From Herpetosiphon gulosus (GTDB lineage: Bacteria; Chloroflexota; Chloroflexia; Chloroflexales; Herpetosiphonaceae): 64,000 nucleotides of DNA. The translations under genes were made by a program, and so were the position numbers. Below the pieces are notes generated by a model. It did not search any database. It was not told where the DNA came from and was given only the letters and a program-made list of their open reading frames with translations. Of the stretch, positions 50,187 to 58,266 are shown piece by piece. The stretch covers positions 1 to 64,000 of the forward strand of contig NZ_BAABRU010000014.1 of NCBI RefSeq assembly GCF_039545135.1, given 5' to 3'. The first letter of the stretch is position 1. The number at the start of each line of letters is the position of its first letter.

Positions 50187-52562
50187 TTACGTGGTTGTAG
50201 GCGGTTGCTCGACTCGCCGCCGAACTTGCTCGCGTACCAACGCCAAAATCTCTTCACGCCGCACATTCCCCTTACTGACCACGCGTTCAACGGTCTCTTC
50301 AAGCTGTTGCCGTTCTGCTTCAGTTAGTTCTTTGGCCGAAACCACAATAATCGGCAAATCGCGGAATTGCTCAAGCTCTTGCAAGGCCGCGATCGTTTCG
50401 AAACCATCCATTTCTGGCATCATTAGATCAAGAATCATCGCGCCAAATGGGCGGCTATGCAATGCGCCCAAGGCTTCGCGCCCGTTGGCGGCCTCATAGA
50501 CTTTCCAGCCTGCGCCTTCAAGCATACGTCGCAGCATCGCCCGACTATCATGATCGTCATCAACCACCAAAACTAGTTGGGTTTTGGCATTTTGTGGGTC
50601 GATACAACTACGCAGTGTGCGCAGCAATTGGCCGCGATCTACTGGCTTAATCAAATAATCGTAAACCCCAAACGAAACGCCTTGATTTGGCTCGGCCACA
50701 ATCGTATGCATAATGACTGGAATGGTGGCAATTTTGGGGTCGGCCTTGATTTCGGCCAAGATCTCCCAACCATTAACATGGCCTGGCAACAACACATCGA
50801 GCAAAATCGCTGTTGGATGATGATTGCGCACCATCGCTAAGCCACTTTCGCCATCAAACGCACTTAGCACACTCCAGCCCTCGCGCTTGAGCGTGCGCGA
50901 AAGCAGATGATGCACATTACGATCATCATCGATAATCAGCACTTTGGGTTGGTTGTTGTTGGCTTCGCTAATAATAATCGGCGCTTCATCAAACAACGAA
51001 ACTGGAGCCATATCGATGACTGATTGTGGTAAATGCACGCTGAAGATTGAGCCAACGCCCAATTCACTTTGCACCCGAATATCGCCGCCGAGCAGTTGAG
51101 CCAAGCGCCGACTTAAGGCCAAACCTAGCCCAGTGCCGCCATATTTACGGGTCGTCGAGGCATCTGCTTGGGTAAATGGCTGAAATAAGCGCGATAATTG
51201 GGCGTTGCTCATGCCAATACCATTATCATGCACGCTGAAATCGATCCAGCCCTCTTCTTCACTAGGTTGGACGCGCAAGGTAATACGGCCATGTTCGGTG
51301 AATTTCGCCGCGTTACTCAGCAAATTGACCAAAATCTGGCGTAAACGGGTTTCATCACTGATCATCGTTAGCAAGCCTGCTGCCGATTCGATTACCAAGC
51401 GATTTTCATTTTTGATAATCATCGGATCGACGGTTGAGCGCACATCGTGCAGCAGTTGGGGCAGCGAAATTTCCTCAGGCAAAATCTCAACCTTGCCCGA
51501 TTCAATCTTAGCTAAATCCAAAATATCGTTGATTAAGGTCAGCAGATGTCGGCCTGAGAGCCGAATCCGATCAAGATCTTCGATCATCGCGGTTTGGCCG
51601 AGGTCTTCACATTCTTCTTGGAGAATTTCGCTATAGCCGATGATCGCATTGAGTGGGGTGCGTAATTCGTGGCTCATATTGGCCAAAAAGTTGCTTTTGG
51701 CGCGATTGGCTTCTTCAGCCACAAATTGCAAGCGTTGAGCATGATCTTTGGCTTGCTCAAGTCGCTCGATTTGGCCACGAATCGTTTGGGCCATGGTATT
51801 GAACATCGCGGCGAGGCGACCTACTTCATCATAGCGGCGAATGGGAATATCGGTGGTAAAATCGCCATCGGCAAAGCGCTGTGCTCCATCGCGTACCAAC
51901 TTGAATTGGTTACCAACCCGCCCCAGCAGATAGTAGACGAATAGACTTAGCAATACCAGTATGGCCAAACTACGCCCTATTAGGGCTACAATCATGCGTC
52001 CATTTTGCTTAGTAATCCCAGCCTCAAGCGCCTCAGATTGCTCATCGATGATATCGGATAATACTTGAGTGGCCTGATCAAGTTGATCGGCGCGTTCGTC
52101 GAGTACTTCCCATGCATAGAGTTCAGCCGCCGAGCGAGTTGGTGCTGATTCTTGCAAGCGTAAATCGATTTGGGCGAGGTAGGCAATTCCAGCATCTTCA
52201 TAGTCGGCGCTAAGTTTTTGGACATTTTCAAAGGCAGTTTTGGTTTCAGTGTTTGGCTGTATGTTCTTGAAGAATTGTTCAAGCTCTAGGCGTTTGTCAT
52301 CGAAGGCTTGGCGATAACGGGTATAGTGTTCACGCTCCTCGACTTCACCTAAGGCATAGGCATCGAGTGCATGGGCTTGATATTGAGTGTAGAGGCTAAT
52401 TTCGCGAGCTAAACGTTCGGCATCTTCCAAATCGATCACATATTCAATATCATTATTGAGCATGCTACGCTCAACAACCCCAATAATATTTAATCCGGTC
52501 ATTAAGCTCAAAATGATCGCTGCAATCGTGATCATTGTACGGCGTACCGACCCGCGTTTCAT
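50187..52562 (-). CDS. Membrane hybrid histidine kinase with two receivers
   Basis: A 791-residue sensor. The N-terminus has a membrane span (MITIAAIILSLMTGLNIIGV), an outer helical region (about 35-180), a second span (IGRSLAILVLLSLFVYYLLG), HAMP, a coiled coil, then HisKA (FLANMSHELRTPLNAIIGY, His about 297) and an ATPase (NLLSNAAKFTEHG, GGTGLGLALSRRLAQ). Two receivers follow (KVLIIDDDRNVHHLLS with AILLDVLLPG; LVLVVDDDHDSRAML with AMILDLMMPEMDG). ATG 52562 follows AAGGAAG. The output partner is not encoded nearby. Translation may continue into the SanA-like gene. Confidence 0.93.
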   Translation of the reverse strand: MKRGSVRRTMITIAAIILSLMTGLNIIGVVERSMLNNDIEYVIDLEDAERLAREISLYTQYQAHALDAYALGEVEEREHYTRYRQAFDDKRLELEQFFKNIQPNTETKTAFENVQKLSADYEDAGIAYLAQIDLRLQESAPTRSAAELYAWEVLDERADQLDQATQVLSDIIDEQSEALEAGITKQNGRMIVALIGRSLAILVLLSLFVYYLLGRVGNQFKLVRDGAQRFADGDFTTDIPIRRYDEVGRLAAMFNTMAQTIRGQIERLEQAKDHAQRLQFVAEEANRAKSNFLANMSHELRTPLNAIIGYSEILQEECEDLGQTAMIEDLDRIRLSGRHLLTLINDILDLAKIESGKVEILPEEISLPQLLHDVRSTVDPMIIKNENRLVIESAAGLLTMISDETRLRQILVNLLSNAAKFTEHGRITLRVQPSEEEGWIDFSVHDNGIGMSNAQLSRLFQPFTQADASTTRKYGGTGLGLALSRRLAQLLGGDIRVQSELGVGSIFSVHLPQSVIDMAPVSLFDEAPIIISEANNNQPKVLIIDDDRNVHHLLSRTLKREGWSVLSAFDGESGLAMVRNHHPTAILLDVLLPGHVNGWEILAEIKADPKIATIPVIMHTIVAEPNQGVSFGVYDYLIKPVDRGQLLRTLRSCIDPQNAKTQLVLVVDDDHDSRAMLRRMLEGAGWKVYEAANGREALGALHSRPFGAMILDLMMPEMDGFETIAALQELEQFRDLPIIVVSAKELTEAERQQLEETVERVVSKGNVRREEILALVREQVRRRVEQPPTTT

Positions 52563-52623
52563 GCAAACTTCCTTAGCCAAGCCAACTGATTCCATTGCTA
52601 TTATACTCTATGCTGTCTAGCGA

Positions 52624-54318
52624 TCACCATTCACTGGTTTGGTCGCGAAATCGCTCTAAAAGCAGAAAACTTATGAAGGTCACGCCCATCAAAAGGCTGC
52701 TCATGGCTAAGGCTTGGCCATAGTTGCTGGCCCCCGGTTGGCCTAAAAAGCGAAAGATCACGACTGGCATGGTGGCGGTGGTGGGGCTGGTTACGCTCAC
52801 TACCAAGGCTGCACCAAAATCGCCTAACGAAACGGTGAAGGCAAATAAGCCCGCAGCCATGATACTTGGTAGCAGCAAGCTCAAATCAACTTCACGCCAA
52901 GCCCGCCATGGTTTTGCACCCAACATGCGAGCTGCTTCGCGTAACTGTGGGTTCAAACGGCGTAAGGCTGGCAACATAGTGCGAATAACAAATGGTAAAG
53001 CTAAAAGCGTATGGGCTAGCGGCAACAAACCCGACCAACGCCGCAGATCGGGCGTTTCCCAGCCCCAAAGCTCATACGAACGAAAGGCGATAATATAGCC
53101 CAAGCCGACTGTTACCGCCGATGTTCCCAAGGGTAGCATCAACACGCCATCGAGCAGGCGGGTCAAGCGGCCTTGGGGTTGAGCCAATAGATAGGCACAT
53201 GGCAGACCAAAAACTAAAGCCAAGATCGTGGTGATGGCTGCATAGCGCAATGAGTTGAGCATAGCTTGGGTTGGCGGCACATAGGCATAACTGCCACGCT
53301 GATTGACTCCCAGCATGTGAAAATACTCAAGGCTCCACTGGCCTTCGATACGCAACGCCCCCAGTAACAAACTTGCTAGCGGCAGCACGATTAAACTGCT
53401 AGCAAGTAGCATAACCCCGCCAATTGCCACGCGACTTGGCCAAGTTCGAGCACGCCGCAAGGACAATGCTTGGGCTTCTTGGGGCACACTGCTACGCTGA
53501 ACCAGCCGCGTATAGGCTAAGGTCAAGCCCAAACTGGTGAGAATTTGCAAGAGTGAGAGCGTTGCCGCAATCGGCAAATTAAATTGACGAATTGCTTGAT
53601 CATAAATTTCGACTTCGATTGTGTGTTGCTGGCTGCTGCCCAATAACAACACCGTGCCAAAGGCCGAAAAGGTAAAGGTAAACACCAATAATACTGCTGC
53701 CAATAAAGCTGGTAGCGCCAATGGTAAGGTTACTTCGAGCCAAACTCGCCAGCGCGGCGCACCCAAAACCTGAGCCGAAGCCTCTAAACGTGGGTCGTGG
53801 TTGCTCCAATAGGCAGTCAGCAAACGCACTACCACGGTCAAATTGAAAAAAACATGGGCAATTAAAATCATGCCAAGGCTTTGCTCAAGCTCTAATGGTG
53901 GTTTTGCCAACTCTAACCAAGCCACCAACCAGCGATTGATCAAACCACGCTCACCCAGTAATGCCCGAAAGGCCAGGGCCACGACAACGGTTGGCAGCAC
54001 AAACGGCACAGCAATCAGCGAGCGAATCAGTGCTCGCCCTGGAAACTGATAATGGGCCAAAATATAGGCGGTTGGCACGCCTAGCAGCAGGGTCAACAGT
54101 GTTGAAAGCGTGGCTTGCCAAGCACTCCAAGCTACAACGTGTAGCAAACTGCGATTGCTGAACACCGTTTGAATGGCTGCGCCTAGGCCTTTTTCGGCAA
54201 AAGCGCGTTGCATAATTGCCCAGAGTGGCACGCCAAAAAAGAGCACAAAAAAAGCTAGCGCAGGCAAGGCCAAAAGCCAATACAGCCATTGAATGCGCCG
54301 CTGATGAATATTTGACAT
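52624..54318 (-). CDS. ABC transporter permease, iron/thiamine type (fused halves)
   Basis: A 564-residue permease of two homologous six-span halves, as in FbpB/ThiP/CysTW-type importers. Each half carries an ABC-contact loop: ASAQVLGAPRWRVWLEVTLP in the first and EAARMLGAKPWRAWREVDLS in the second. The size and fusion fit ferric-iron or thiamine uptake systems. ATG 54318 is chosen; a TTG four codons earlier is possible, and the ribosome-binding site is weak. No ATPase or substrate-binding protein gene lies beside it, so the rest of the transporter is elsewhere and the cargo stays uncertain. Confidence 0.87.
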   Translation of the reverse strand: MSNIHQRRIQWLYWLLALPALAFFVLFFGVPLWAIMQRAFAEKGLGAAIQTVFSNRSLLHVVAWSAWQATLSTLLTLLLGVPTAYILAHYQFPGRALIRSLIAVPFVLPTVVVALAFRALLGERGLINRWLVAWLELAKPPLELEQSLGMILIAHVFFNLTVVVRLLTAYWSNHDPRLEASAQVLGAPRWRVWLEVTLPLALPALLAAVLLVFTFTFSAFGTVLLLGSSQQHTIEVEIYDQAIRQFNLPIAATLSLLQILTSLGLTLAYTRLVQRSSVPQEAQALSLRRARTWPSRVAIGGVMLLASSLIVLPLASLLLGALRIEGQWSLEYFHMLGVNQRGSYAYVPPTQAMLNSLRYAAITTILALVFGLPCAYLLAQPQGRLTRLLDGVLMLPLGTSAVTVGLGYIIAFRSYELWGWETPDLRRWSGLLPLAHTLLALPFVIRTMLPALRRLNPQLREAARMLGAKPWRAWREVDLSLLLPSIMAAGLFAFTVSLGDFGAALVVSVTSPTTATMPVVIFRFLGQPGASNYGQALAMSSLLMGVTFISFLLLERFRDQTSEW

Positions 54319-54350
54319 AAAAATTCTCAACTAGCCAAGCTGGAGCGATG

Positions 54351-54911
54351 TTAGCACCATTCGATTCGTTCGGCGACTTGGGCGCGTAGTTCGGGGCTAA
54401 ACCAAGTTTCCAACAAGGCTAGCGCCAAATCAATGCCTGCCGAAACCCCTGCCGAGGTGGCGATTGGTGGTGTGATAGTGTAGCGTTGTTGGCGTTCGAC
54501 CGTAATTTGGCTATTTTCGGCTAATAGATCGAGCGCGGTGTAGTGGGTGGTAGCCTGTTTGCCATCGAGCAAGCCTGCCGCTGAGAGCACCAACGCGCCT
54601 GTGCATACCGAAACGACCCAGCCACGCTGTTGGCGTAAATAATCGAGAATCAGGCTATTGTGGCGGGCATGAGTGCGTGCGCCAATCCCACCTGGTACTA
54701 AAATCACATCAAATGCTGGGGCATCGGCAAAGCTATAATCGGGCTGAATTTTCAGGCCATAGCGGGCTTTGACCGTTTGAGCCTGTTCAGCAACGGTTTT
54801 AATCGTCAGATCAACCCAATTACTGGCCATGCCAAACACTTCGAGTGGCCCGATAAAATCTAATTCCTCGGCATCGTTGAAGATCAAGATGCCAATTGAT
54901 TTAATGCTCAT
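54351..54911 (-). CDS. DJ-1/PfpI-family protein
   Basis: A 186-residue DJ-1/PfpI protein with the nucleophile elbow VSVCTGALVLSAAGLLDGKQ and the acid residue in LIFNDAEELDFIGPLEVFG, both conserved in isonitrile-hydratase-like and AraC-linked members. The TTHY after the elbow also fits. Members may be hydratases, glyoxalases or chaperones, so activity is open. It starts 6 nt after the acylphosphatase gene on the same strand. Confidence 0.88.
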   Translation of the reverse strand: MSIKSIGILIFNDAEELDFIGPLEVFGMASNWVDLTIKTVAEQAQTVKARYGLKIQPDYSFADAPAFDVILVPGGIGARTHARHNSLILDYLRQQRGWVVSVCTGALVLSAAGLLDGKQATTHYTALDLLAENSQITVERQQRYTITPPIATSAGVSAGIDLALALLETWFSPELRAQVAERIEWC

Positions 54912-54917
54912 GATTGA

Positions 54918-55196
54918 TTACCACGCAATATCAAAGGTTGGTTCACGGTGGGTTGGCTCTTGCCAAGCGACTTCAACATGTTGCACTTTAGCATGGATTG
55001 GGCCGCTATAACACCAGCTGATCATACGTTGCACGCCAGCTTGGCTGCCCTCAAAAATCGCTTCAACGCTACCATCGGGCAAATTTTTAACCCAGCCGCC
55101 AACTTTAGCCAAACGCGCTTGATCGCGGCAGGTCGCGCGAAAATTGACTCCCTGAACCGTTCCGGTGACAATCACATGTGCCCGCGTTGTTTCCAC
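54918..55196 (-). CDS. acyP: Acylphosphatase
   Basis: A 92-residue acylphosphatase, which hydrolyses carboxyl-phosphate bonds such as in acetyl phosphate. The signature GTVQGVNFRATCRDQA carries the phosphate-binding Arg, and GGWVKNLPDGSVEAIFEG carries the catalytic Asn. The length is normal. It lies between the STAS protein and the DJ-1 protein, all minus strand. Confidence 0.93.
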   Translation of the reverse strand: METTRAHVIVTGTVQGVNFRATCRDQARLAKVGGWVKNLPDGSVEAIFEGSQAGVQRMISWCYSGPIHAKVQHVEVAWQEPTHREPTFDIAW

Positions 55197-55218
55197 ATAT
55201 TCCCCCTTATGCCTAGAT

Positions 55219-56247
55219 TTAGCGAAGTTCTAAGGCTGCCGCCAAGGTTGGTGCTGAGAGCACGGTTTGGCGGTTGAGCTTTAACTGTACCATCATTGGA
55301 GCCACTTCGGGTTGCAATCCAGCCAAAATCACCCGTGTGCCCAACAATTTTGCCCCTTGGATAATTCGTTCAAGCATGGTCAGTAAGCTATCGGATGCAA
55401 CCAGAACACTGGTCAAATCAAGAATTAAGGTATTCGCCCGTTGTTCATGAATATAGCTTAGCAAGGAATCTTCCACCGCTTTGGCACGTTGGATATCGAA
55501 GCCACCGATTAATGGCAGCACCACTACATCGTCGCCGACAGGCAAGGCCGCCACGGTCAAGGCATCGACGGTTTGGCGCAAGGTGGTTTCGGTTGAAACT
55601 AGTTGTTGATTCGAGGTTTCGAGCCGAATCGCCAAGGCGGCTAGTTCATCGGAGCGTTGCTGCATTGCTTGGCGCGATTGTTCTAATTCATATTCACGTT
55701 GATTAATTACATGGGTCAAAATAGTAATAATTGCGCCTGTACCAAGTAATAAAATTGTTTGTGAAACGATGGCAAGATATTTATAATTATCATTGACACT
55801 CATCATAATTAGCGAATTGGGATCACTAAAGCTCCAGAAAAGCGTGATTTCATTGATAATTGCAATTAGGTGAATGATAATACTGATTGCTGTCGCTGTA
55901 ATAATCCAGCGTGCCCGCCCCAGAATAAAGCCTATACCCATTAACTCAATGCAAATGATTGCAAAATTGTACGATACAAATCCGCCAATATTATGATTGA
56001 CTACAGCTACAGTGATTGAGCTAGCAATATGCAAAACTAACGTTAATGGATAGAAATTGCCTGGCTTGAGTAAGAACATATAGCCAACAATTAGCAATCC
56101 ATGGACGATTGCCACATAGAAATTAATCTGCGATTGAATATTAGCCCAATCAAAAATTGAAATTGGCAAAAACAATGTGGTAATGCCGAGCATAATTCGC
56201 GCATACAATTTGGCACGTTCGACGGGTAGCTGCTTTGAATCGGGCAC
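55219..56247 (-). CDS. Membrane protein with C-terminal STAS domain (RsbR-like)
   Basis: A 342-residue protein. Six hydrophobic spans fill about residues 15-190 (first: RIMLGITTLFLPISIF). A coiled coil follows (QREYELEQSRQAMQQRSDEL), and then a STAS domain (about 225-335) with PVGDDVVVLPLIGGFD, LILDLTSVLVASDSLL and GTRVILAGLQPEVAPMMVQL. This architecture suggests a membrane sensor feeding a stressosome-like or anti-anti-sigma pathway. GTG 56247 has AAGGAG 6 nt upstream; the longer form to 56280 would overlap mnmE. No RsbT/RsbW-like kinase gene is near. Confidence 0.83.
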   Translation of the reverse strand: MPDSKQLPVERAKLYARIMLGITTLFLPISIFDWANIQSQINFYVAIVHGLLIVGYMFLLKPGNFYPLTLVLHIASSITVAVVNHNIGGFVSYNFAIICIELMGIGFILGRARWIITATAISIIIHLIAIINEITLFWSFSDPNSLIMMSVNDNYKYLAIVSQTILLLGTGAIITILTHVINQREYELEQSRQAMQQRSDELAALAIRLETSNQQLVSTETTLRQTVDALTVAALPVGDDVVVLPLIGGFDIQRAKAVEDSLLSYIHEQRANTLILDLTSVLVASDSLLTMLERIIQGAKLLGTRVILAGLQPEVAPMMVQLKLNRQTVLSAPTLAAALELR

Positions 56248-56269
56248 GGGTAGCTCCTTGTGGGCGTGG

Positions 56270-57634
56270 TTATTTGCCAATACAAAAGCGACTAAATATC
56301 ATATTCAATAAATCATGTTCAACAGTTTCGCCAGTAATCTCGCCTAGGCTGGCGATCGCCTCGTGCAAATCGATCGCAATCAGATCAACTGGACGGCCTT
56401 CGCGTAAGCCTTGGATTGCTTGTTCTAAGGCGGCGTTGGCGCGGCGCAAGGCCTCGCGATGGCGTGGGTTGGTAACTAAGCGAGCATCGCTGAGCGGCAA
56501 ACCACCAAGCAACTGTTCAGCTACCATTGTACCTAAATAATCTAAGCCTGTGCTAGCCTGCGATGAGATGGCGATGCTGCCACGGAGCTTGGGGTGGGTT
56601 TGGGTTAGCACGGTTAAATCGGCATGTTGACCTAAATCGGCTTTGGTGGCAATCACGATCGTTGGTCGTTCATGGGTCAGTTGAGCAATCACCAAATCTT
56701 CTGGGCTTAACGGCTGCGAACCATCGATCAATAGTAATACCAAATCGGCTTTGCTCAGAGCAGCGCGTGAGCGTTCGACTCCAATTCGTTCAACCAAATC
56801 ATCGGTTTCGGTGATGCCAGCGGTATCAATCAGTACCACCGGAATTCCGCCAAGGTTGGCGGTTTCTTCCAAGGTATCGCGGGTTGTGCCAGGAATCGCG
56901 GTGACAATCGCGCGTTCGGTGCGCAACAGGGCATTCATCAAGCTCGATTTGCCTGCGTTGGGCCGACCAACCAAGGCTGCGCGTGCCCCTTCACGCACAA
57001 CCACACCTTGATCGGCTCCAGCTAGCAGTTGGCTGAGCAGACTTTGGGCTTGCTGCAAGGGCTGTTGTAATTCCTCGCTGGGCACATCGTCTTCGGGGAA
57101 ATCGGTCAGCGCTGTGACATAAGCCAAGGGATACATCAACTGCTCGCGCAGCGTGCGCAAATCACGCGAAAGCCCGCCGCCAAGCTGATCGAGCGCCAAA
57201 CTTAGCCCCAAGTTGGTTTGAGCTTCGATCACATCGAGGGTCGCTTCAGCTTGCACTAAATCGATGCGGCCATTGGCAAAAGCGCGTAGGCTAAATTCGC
57301 CTGGGTTGGCTAAGCGAGCGCCATGGGCTAGAGCCAAGGTTAGGGTGCGGCGCAAGGGCAGCGGGCCGCCGTGGCAGTGAATCTCCAAAATATCTTCGCC
57401 AGTGAATGAGCGCGGCCCCTTGAAAAAGACCGCTAGAACCTCATCCACAACCTGACCATGCTCATCGAGCACATGGCCATAGCGCATTTGGTAAGAGCGC
57501 CAAATGCCTTTGCGGCGCGGTTTGATCAAGGCTTGGGCGATGGCTAGGCTTTGAGGGCCGCTGATCCGAATAATCCCAACCCCACCAACGCCAGGTGGGG
57601 TCGCTAGGGCGGCGATGGTATCAGCATAGAGCAT
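56270..57634 (-). CDS. mnmE: tRNA uridine-5-carboxymethylaminomethyl modification GTPase MnmE
   Basis: A 454-residue MnmE, the GTPase that with MnmG modifies the wobble uridine of tRNAs. It starts MLYADTIAALATPPGVGGVG, has the folate-binding FTGEDILEIHCHGGP, the GTPase motifs GRPNAGKSSLMNALL, GTTRDT and LIDTAGI, and the invariant C-terminal FCIGK. ATG 57634 overlaps the TAA of the cytochrome gene upstream (TAATG) and has GAGG upstream. mnmG is not in the window. Confidence 0.97.
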   Translation of the reverse strand: MLYADTIAALATPPGVGGVGIIRISGPQSLAIAQALIKPRRKGIWRSYQMRYGHVLDEHGQVVDEVLAVFFKGPRSFTGEDILEIHCHGGPLPLRRTLTLALAHGARLANPGEFSLRAFANGRIDLVQAEATLDVIEAQTNLGLSLALDQLGGGLSRDLRTLREQLMYPLAYVTALTDFPEDDVPSEELQQPLQQAQSLLSQLLAGADQGVVVREGARAALVGRPNAGKSSLMNALLRTERAIVTAIPGTTRDTLEETANLGGIPVVLIDTAGITETDDLVERIGVERSRAALSKADLVLLLIDGSQPLSPEDLVIAQLTHERPTIVIATKADLGQHADLTVLTQTHPKLRGSIAISSQASTGLDYLGTMVAEQLLGGLPLSDARLVTNPRHREALRRANAALEQAIQGLREGRPVDLIAIDLHEAIASLGEITGETVEHDLLNMIFSRFCIGK

Positions 57635-58002
57635 TAGCGCAACCTCGAAGTGTTGGTGAGCGACATAGTTGCGGGCATGCTTTGGACATGGCAAAAGCCG
57701 CAGGTTGGCGCAAAACTATGGTTAAAACTGGGGGCGGTTGGTAAGCCCGCGTTATGGCAGGTTTTGCAATCGGCGACTGCTACCGACAAATCATGGTTTG
57801 GCAGTTCTTTGACATCAGGGCCATAGGCGGCGGCAAAGGCAAAAACCCAAGTTGCCACAATCACCACGCCAGTCATGGCAAACATCAACCGCATCGGCCA
57901 ACTACGCATCATCGCACGATAGCGGGCGCGAGCTGCCGCTTTATCGAAAACCGGCGCAGCATCTGGCTGCTCATCGGGCAGCATTTCAGGTGCATCGCTC
58001 AT
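57634..58002 (-). CDS. Membrane-anchored diheme c-type cytochrome
   Basis: A 122-residue protein with a basic N-terminal tail, one membrane span (LMFAMTGVVIVATWVFAFAA) and an outer domain bearing two haem-attachment motifs, CKTCH and CGFCH. Conserved His residues in NHDLSVAVA and NHSFAPTCG may be axial ligands, as in NapC/NrfH-like or cytochrome c7-like modules. Its stop overlaps the mnmE start (TAATG), an unexpected coupling. It may pass electrons on the outer membrane face; its partner is unknown. Confidence 0.75.
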   Translation of the reverse strand: MSDAPEMLPDEQPDAAPVFDKAAARARYRAMMRSWPMRLMFAMTGVVIVATWVFAFAAAYGPDVKELPNHDLSVAVADCKTCHNAGLPTAPSFNHSFAPTCGFCHVQSMPATMSLTNTSRLR

Positions 58003-58079
58003 AGGGCAACATCCTTCTAGAATTGAGCTAGTTAATCAAATCGGCTAGATCATATCATACTGTGGGTTGGCTCGTGCGT

Positions 58080-58108
58080 TTGACCAAGCTGATTTTTTCG
58101 GGTACAGT
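58080..58108 (+). promoter_or_regulatory. Candidate promoter of the antiporter gene
   Basis: TTGACC (58080-58085), 17 nt, then TACAGT (58103-58108): five and four of six consensus bases. It would start a leader of about 150 nt that contains the hairpins at 58141 and 58173. Confidence 0.5.
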
Positions 58109-58140
58109 TCTTGCATAGAGGCCCATGCCCAAATGAATAC

Positions 58141-58195
58141 TGTCTCGTGGTCGAGACAACCATGGTGGAGTCAGTCGCAGGAATGCGGCTTTTTT
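58141..58195 (+). promoter_or_regulatory. Leader hairpins with an intrinsic terminator before the antiporter gene
   Basis: TGTCTCG (58141-58147) pairs with CGAGACA (58152-58158). A second hairpin, AGTCGCA-GGAA-TGCGGCT (58173-58190), is followed by TTTTT and so is a complete intrinsic terminator 72 nt before the start codon. No plus-strand gene precedes it, so it most likely controls the antiporter by attenuation. No known riboswitch consensus was recognised. Confidence 0.6.
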
Positions 58196-58266
58196 AGTTT
58201 AGTTTTGGTTGATTTGACGGATATAGCAGGGTATAGCCGCAAGCACGACCAAATTAGGAGGAGCGT

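Noticed and set aside
50187-50302. N-terminal extension of the SanA-like gene into the kinase
   Set aside because: It would overlap the kinase by 116 nt with a TTG start and no ribosome-binding site; later starts fit the family. The exact start remains uncertain.
58110-58200. Known riboswitch class (c-di-AMP, fluoride, T-box) in the antiporter leader
   Set aside because: None of the consensus blocks I know is present; it is kept only as an unnamed terminator-bearing leader.
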